Program-made: the position numbers and the translations under genes
The notes under the pieces: generated by a model
The model's input: only the letters and a program-made list of their open reading frames with translations
Told to the model about the DNA's origin: nothing
Databases searched by the model: none
Shown: positions 15,101 to 17,275 of the stretch, piece after piece
Position numbering within the stretch: position 1 is the first letter of the stretch
Layout of the letters: every line of letters starts with the position of its first letter
From: Christensenella sp. UBA1385
GTDB lineage: Bacteria > Bacillota > Clostridia > Christensenellales > Aristaeellaceae
NCBI GenBank assembly: GCA_002305755.1
Contig: DBQV01000032.1
Location: 1 to 17,275 of the forward strand
Length of the DNA: 17,275 nt
Reading direction: 5' to 3'

Positions 15101-15140
15101 CCGATCTCCCCCTCCCGCGAAGGGGAGGGGGAGGGATCGG
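15101..15140 (-). promoter_or_regulatory. Intercistronic hairpin between TRAP binding protein and permease
   Basis: CCGATCTCCCCCTCCC (15101-15116) pairs with GGGAGGGGGAG-ATCGG-type sequence at 15122-15140, apart from two extra bases. It starts directly after the binding-protein stop codon and lacks a T-run on the minus strand. It may limit read-through or protect the upstream message, making binding protein more abundant than permease. Confidence 0.45.
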
Positions 15141-15141
15141 G

Positions 15142-16083
15142 TCAGTCCATCAGGCCGATCTCTTTGTAATACCTTGCCGCGCCGGGGTGGAAGTCCACAG
15201 GGGAGCCCTGCACGGCCGTCTCGGCCTTGATCTCCGCGCCCTTGGCGTGGGTCAATTCGCCGCTGTGCTCAAACAGCGTCTTGGTCAGGTTGTAGACCAG
15301 CTCCTCATCCAGCGATTTGGCGCAGATCAGCACCGCGTTGGTGGAGGGGATCACCAGGTCCTCATCCATGCCCTGGTAAGTGCCCTTGGGGACGGTGACC
15401 GGCACATAGAAGCTGTACTTCTCCTGCAGGGCCTTCATCTGATCGTCCTCCAGCACCAGCAGGCGGATGGGCCTCTTGTTGGCCGCCTCGATGATGGAGG
15501 GGTTGGGGATGCCGGCGGTGATGAACAGCGCGTCCACCTGCCTGTTCTGGAAGGCGTCGGCCGATTCGGTGAAGCTCAGGTACTGCGCCTTCACATCGTC
15601 CACCGTCAGGCCCGCGGCCTCCAGCACCTGCATGGCGTTGTACATGGTGCCCGAGCCCGTCTGGCCGATGGACACGTTCTTGCCCTTCAGGTCGCTCACC
15701 TTGTGGATGTCCGTGTCCGCGCCCACCACGATCTGCACCGCCTCGGGGTAGAGCGAGCCGATGGCAGAAAAGCTTTCGATCGTCTCCCCGGCAAAGACCT
15801 CGGCGTTGCCTGTGGCGGCATAATACATCATGTCGTTCTGCGCGAAGGCCAGCTCCTGATCGCCCTCGTTGATCGCCAGTATGTTGGCCTTGGAGGCCGC
15901 CGTTTCCGTGGGCGTCACGTCCACGTCCAGATACTTCATCCAGAGCGAAGAGATGTCCCCGCCCAGCGCGTAGTAGGTGCCCCCGGTGCTGCCGGTCCCC
16001 AGGATCATGTACTCTTTGGCCAGCGCGCCCCCGGCGGGCAGCAGCAGGCACAGCGCCAGTAACAGTGTCAGCAGTTTCTTCAT
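15142..16083 (-). CDS. TAXI-family TRAP transporter solute-binding protein
   Basis: The 313-residue binding protein begins MKKLLTLLLALCLLLPAGGALA with probable signal peptidase I cleavage after residue 22. The single Cys in the signal core does not form a lipobox. The mature protein opens with EYMILGTGSTGGTYYALGGD, the TAXI/NMT1-like signature, and continues with INEGDQELAFAQND and LKGKNVSIGQTGSGTMYN. A longer frame would start at 16185, but the ATG at 16083 is preferred: AAAGGAG precedes it, it begins the signal peptide, and the promoter lies at 16154-16182. It binds the substrate outside the membrane for the fused permease encoded next. Confidence 0.93.
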   Translation of the reverse strand: MKKLLTLLLALCLLLPAGGALAKEYMILGTGSTGGTYYALGGDISSLWMKYLDVDVTPTETAASKANILAINEGDQELAFAQNDMMYYAATGNAEVFAGETIESFSAIGSLYPEAVQIVVGADTDIHKVSDLKGKNVSIGQTGSGTMYNAMQVLEAAGLTVDDVKAQYLSFTESADAFQNRQVDALFITAGIPNPSIIEAANKRPIRLLVLEDDQMKALQEKYSFYVPVTVPKGTYQGMDEDLVIPSTNAVLICAKSLDEELVYNLTKTLFEHSGELTHAKGAEIKAETAVQGSPVDFHPGAARYYKEIGLMD

Positions 16084-16123
16084 GGGAAAGGCTCCTTTCA
16101 TGATGCTGTTTTTCGGCCTATCG

Positions 16124-16194
16124 CTTGCATTATCTCCGTCTTTCCATCGTCTGACTTTATCAAAATGCAAGTATTCTGTCAACATCCTGCAAGT
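16124..16194. repeat. Three ATGCAAG-type motifs around the TRAP promoter
   Basis: TGCAAGT occurs at 16166-16172 and 16188-16194, exactly 22 bp (two helical turns) apart and on either side of the -35 box. The reverse form CTTGCAT lies at 16124-16130, in the early transcribed leader. The spacing suggests a regulator binding one face of the DNA. No regulator gene is nearby. Confidence 0.4.
16154..16182 (-). promoter_or_regulatory. Sigma-A-type promoter of the TAXI-TRAP operon
   Basis: On the minus strand TTGACA (16182-16177) and TAAAGT (16159-16154) are separated by 17 bases. The start would lie near 16147, giving a leader of about 64 nt before the binding-protein ATG. Confidence 0.7.
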
Positions 16195-16278
16195 TTTATT
16201 CTAAGTCCGTCCGGCGCGCTCTGTAAAGAGGGAAGATCGGGTCTCTATTCGTCCGGATGGGTCATGCCCTGCCTGTCG

Positions 16279-16719
16279 TCAGCCCTGCGCCTGATTCCCG
16301 CCGCCTTCTTCGCCGCGCAGCCGCTCCAGCGCGGCCTTCAGCGCGCCCGGCAGGGGCAGGCCCAGCAGGGCCGCGTTTTCCAGGATGCTCAGCCCCTCGC
16401 CCGCCGTGTAAAAGCCGATCACCGACAGCCGCGCCACCGCGCCCGTGCCCATGGCCCCGTCCAGCGCGGCGGCCAGCATCACCAGCGCCAGCACCGCCGC
16501 CTTGCGCGTCAGCCCCAGAAAGAAGCTGCGCGATAGGAAGCCGCCCCCCTCGGTCTTGTCGCTCAGGCGGTGCAGCGCGCACAGCAGGCCCGTCAGCACG
16601 TCCAGCCCCATGCAGGTGAACAGCAGGGCCAGCGCCCCGTCCCAGCCGCCCAGGCCCCGGCACAGCGCGGCCAGCGCCACGGAAAACAGCCTGTACAGCC
16701 ACTTCATCGCTTCCCTCAT
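16279..16719 (-). CDS. Phage-type holin, toxin-secretion/phage-lysis holin family
   Basis: The 146-residue protein has several hydrophobic segments (WDGALALLFTCMGLDVLTGLL, AAVLALVMLAAALDG, and a third near IGFYTAGEGLSIL) and a charged tail. The wording MGLDVLTGLLCAL, the serine-lysine linker SDKTEGGGFLSRSF and FYTAGEGLSILENAALLGLP fit the holin family associated with phage lysis and clostridial toxin secretion. It forms membrane lesions that release the endolysin. The ATG overlaps the upstream stop by four bases (ATGA), with GGAGGG before it, so it is coupled to the endolysin gene. The order endolysin then holin is the reverse of the most common order. No terminator was seen in the 90 bases after its stop. 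Confidence 0.88.
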   Translation of the reverse strand: MREAMKWLYRLFSVALAALCRGLGGWDGALALLFTCMGLDVLTGLLCALHRLSDKTEGGGFLSRSFFLGLTRKAAVLALVMLAAALDGAMGTGAVARLSVIGFYTAGEGLSILENAALLGLPLPGALKAALERLRGEEGGGNQAQG

Positions 16720-17275
16720 GCCGCGCCCTCCAGCCTGCGCAGCAGGCCCTCCAGGGCGGTCTCCAGCCGGGAAACCCTCTCTTCGATGTCCGGCTTCTCC
16801 GCCTTGTCGTCCGGCGCGGGCTCGGGGCCGCTTCTCAGGGCCAGCAGCAGCTCCCCGTCCGCCTCCTCCCCCTCGGGCAGGCCCAGATCCTGCCTGGCCC
16901 GTTTCACCGCGGCCAGGGTCTCGCCGCCAAAGGCGCCGTCCGCGCCGTAGCGCGGCAGGGCATAGCCCGCGCGCAGCAGCAGCTCCTGCAGGTCCTTCAC
17001 GCCCTCGCCCCGATCGCCCGCCCGCATCGCCTCCTCCCGGGGGAAGGGCGGCAGCGCGGCATAGTGCGTCCAGGGGTAGGCGGAGATGGGGCCCACCACC
17101 ACGCCGCGGTGGTGGCTCCTCGCGTCCACCACGCGCCCGTCGCCCAGCGACAGGCCAACATGGCTCATGGGCCTCTCCTGATCGCCGCTCTCGCGGAACA
17201 CCAGGCACAGCATAGTGGCGGCCTCCGGCCCGATCCTGCCCCTGTGTTCCCAGATATCCGCCTGCCACTGGCTGC
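16716..17275 (-). CDS. NlpC/P60-type endolysin with peptidoglycan-binding domain, 5' end cut off
   Basis: The frame is open to the right edge, so the N-terminus, including the expected catalytic cysteine, is outside the window. Visible parts are the second half of an NlpC/P60-like peptidase (SHVGLSLGDGRVVDARSH with the likely catalytic His, then RGVVVGPIS), a PG_binding_1-type module (GDRGEGVKDLQELLLRAGYA to LGLPEG) and a C-terminal coiled coil (IEERVSRLETALEGLLRRLE). It should cleave stem peptides of peptidoglycan at phage release. A Met at 17213 opens a shorter frame, but it lies inside the domain and is not the real start. It is followed by the overlapping holin gene. It could belong to a prophage or to a domesticated lysis or secretion cassette. 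Confidence 0.85.
   Translation of the reverse strand, partial: SQWQADIWEHRGRIGPEAATMLCLVFRESGDQERPMSHVGLSLGDGRVVDARSHHRGVVVGPISAYPWTHYAALPPFPREEAMRAGDRGEGVKDLQELLLRAGYALPRYGADGAFGGETLAAVKRARQDLGLPEGEEADGELLLALRSGPEPAPDDKAEKPDIEERVSRLETALEGLLRRLEGAA

Noticed and set aside
11638..15230. Long rightward open frames opposite the radical SAM and TRAP permease genes
   Set aside because: They run through terminators and promoters of the real genes and have shadow-type composition rich in Ala, Gly, Gln, His and Arg.
16716..17213. Endolysin starting at the Met at 17213
   Set aside because: The same frame is open to the window edge and the upstream residues continue the NlpC/P60-like domain, so the gene is cut by the window, not started there.
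16279..17268. A single 329-codon leftward frame spanning both endolysin and holin
   Set aside because: Its first half is out of frame with the NlpC/P60 and PG-binding motifs and is Gly/Arg/Ala-rich. Only the last 146 codons, the holin, are real, starting at the ATGA overlap.
1..17275. CRISPR arrays, rRNA genes, toxin-antitoxin or defence gene clusters
   Set aside because: No regularly spaced repeats, rRNA segments or recognisable defence proteins were found on either strand.

Overview
The window looks like a piece of a GC-rich bacterial chromosome, most likely a gut-type Firmicute of the class Clostridia. The reasons are strong AGGAGG-like ribosome binding sites, CUT1 ABC and TAXI-TRAP transporters, an ECF sigma/membrane-protein pair and an NlpC/P60 plus holin lysis pair. 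The taxonomy is inference: there is no rRNA or other marker gene. Base composition changes along the window. Roughly the first 2.9 kb (tRNA, sigma factor and its partner, broken genes) is visibly more AT-rich than the metabolic block from about 3.6 kb onward.

Region by region. 1-700: a tRNA-like fragment at the left edge, about 250 nt rich in nested inverted repeats, an intact tRNA-Arg(CCU), and a terminator-like hairpin. 656-2626: a possible autoregulated ECF promoter, an ECF sigma factor, and an overlapping gene for a single-pass membrane protein, probably its anti-sigma factor or sensor. 2653-3144: decay products, namely the 3' end of a paralogue of that membrane protein and the start of an IS256-family transposase. 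3145-3640: no gene; hairpins, direct repeats and a perfect palindrome.

3641-11521 is a carbohydrate-use locus built around divergent promoters. Leftward runs an operon of a cytoplasmic GH101/GH129-like putative glycosidase and a DUF5107 protein with a TPR-like tail. Rightward runs a CUT1 ABC importer: two permeases and a secreted binding protein, with no ATPase gene, so a shared ATPase encoded elsewhere is expected. The first permease gene has an in-frame UGA codon in its N-terminal part, which is the clearest oddity of the window. The simplest model is uptake of a glycan fragment by the importer and cleavage inside the cell by the leftward enzymes.

11522-16194: terminators facing each other in a convergent gap, a leftward radical SAM gene with its own GTG start, and a leftward TAXI-TRAP operon (binding protein, then fused permease) behind a good sigma-A-type promoter with repeated ATGCAAG motifs. 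16279-17275: a leftward lysis pair, an NlpC/P60 endolysin cut by the window edge and a holin, probably the end of a prophage or phage remnant that continues to the right.

I found no CRISPR array, integrase or complete insertion sequence. No described defence system is recognisable. The best leads for something new are the UGA-interrupted permease, the structured segment before the tRNA, and the uncharacterised glycosidase/DUF5107/ABC locus.
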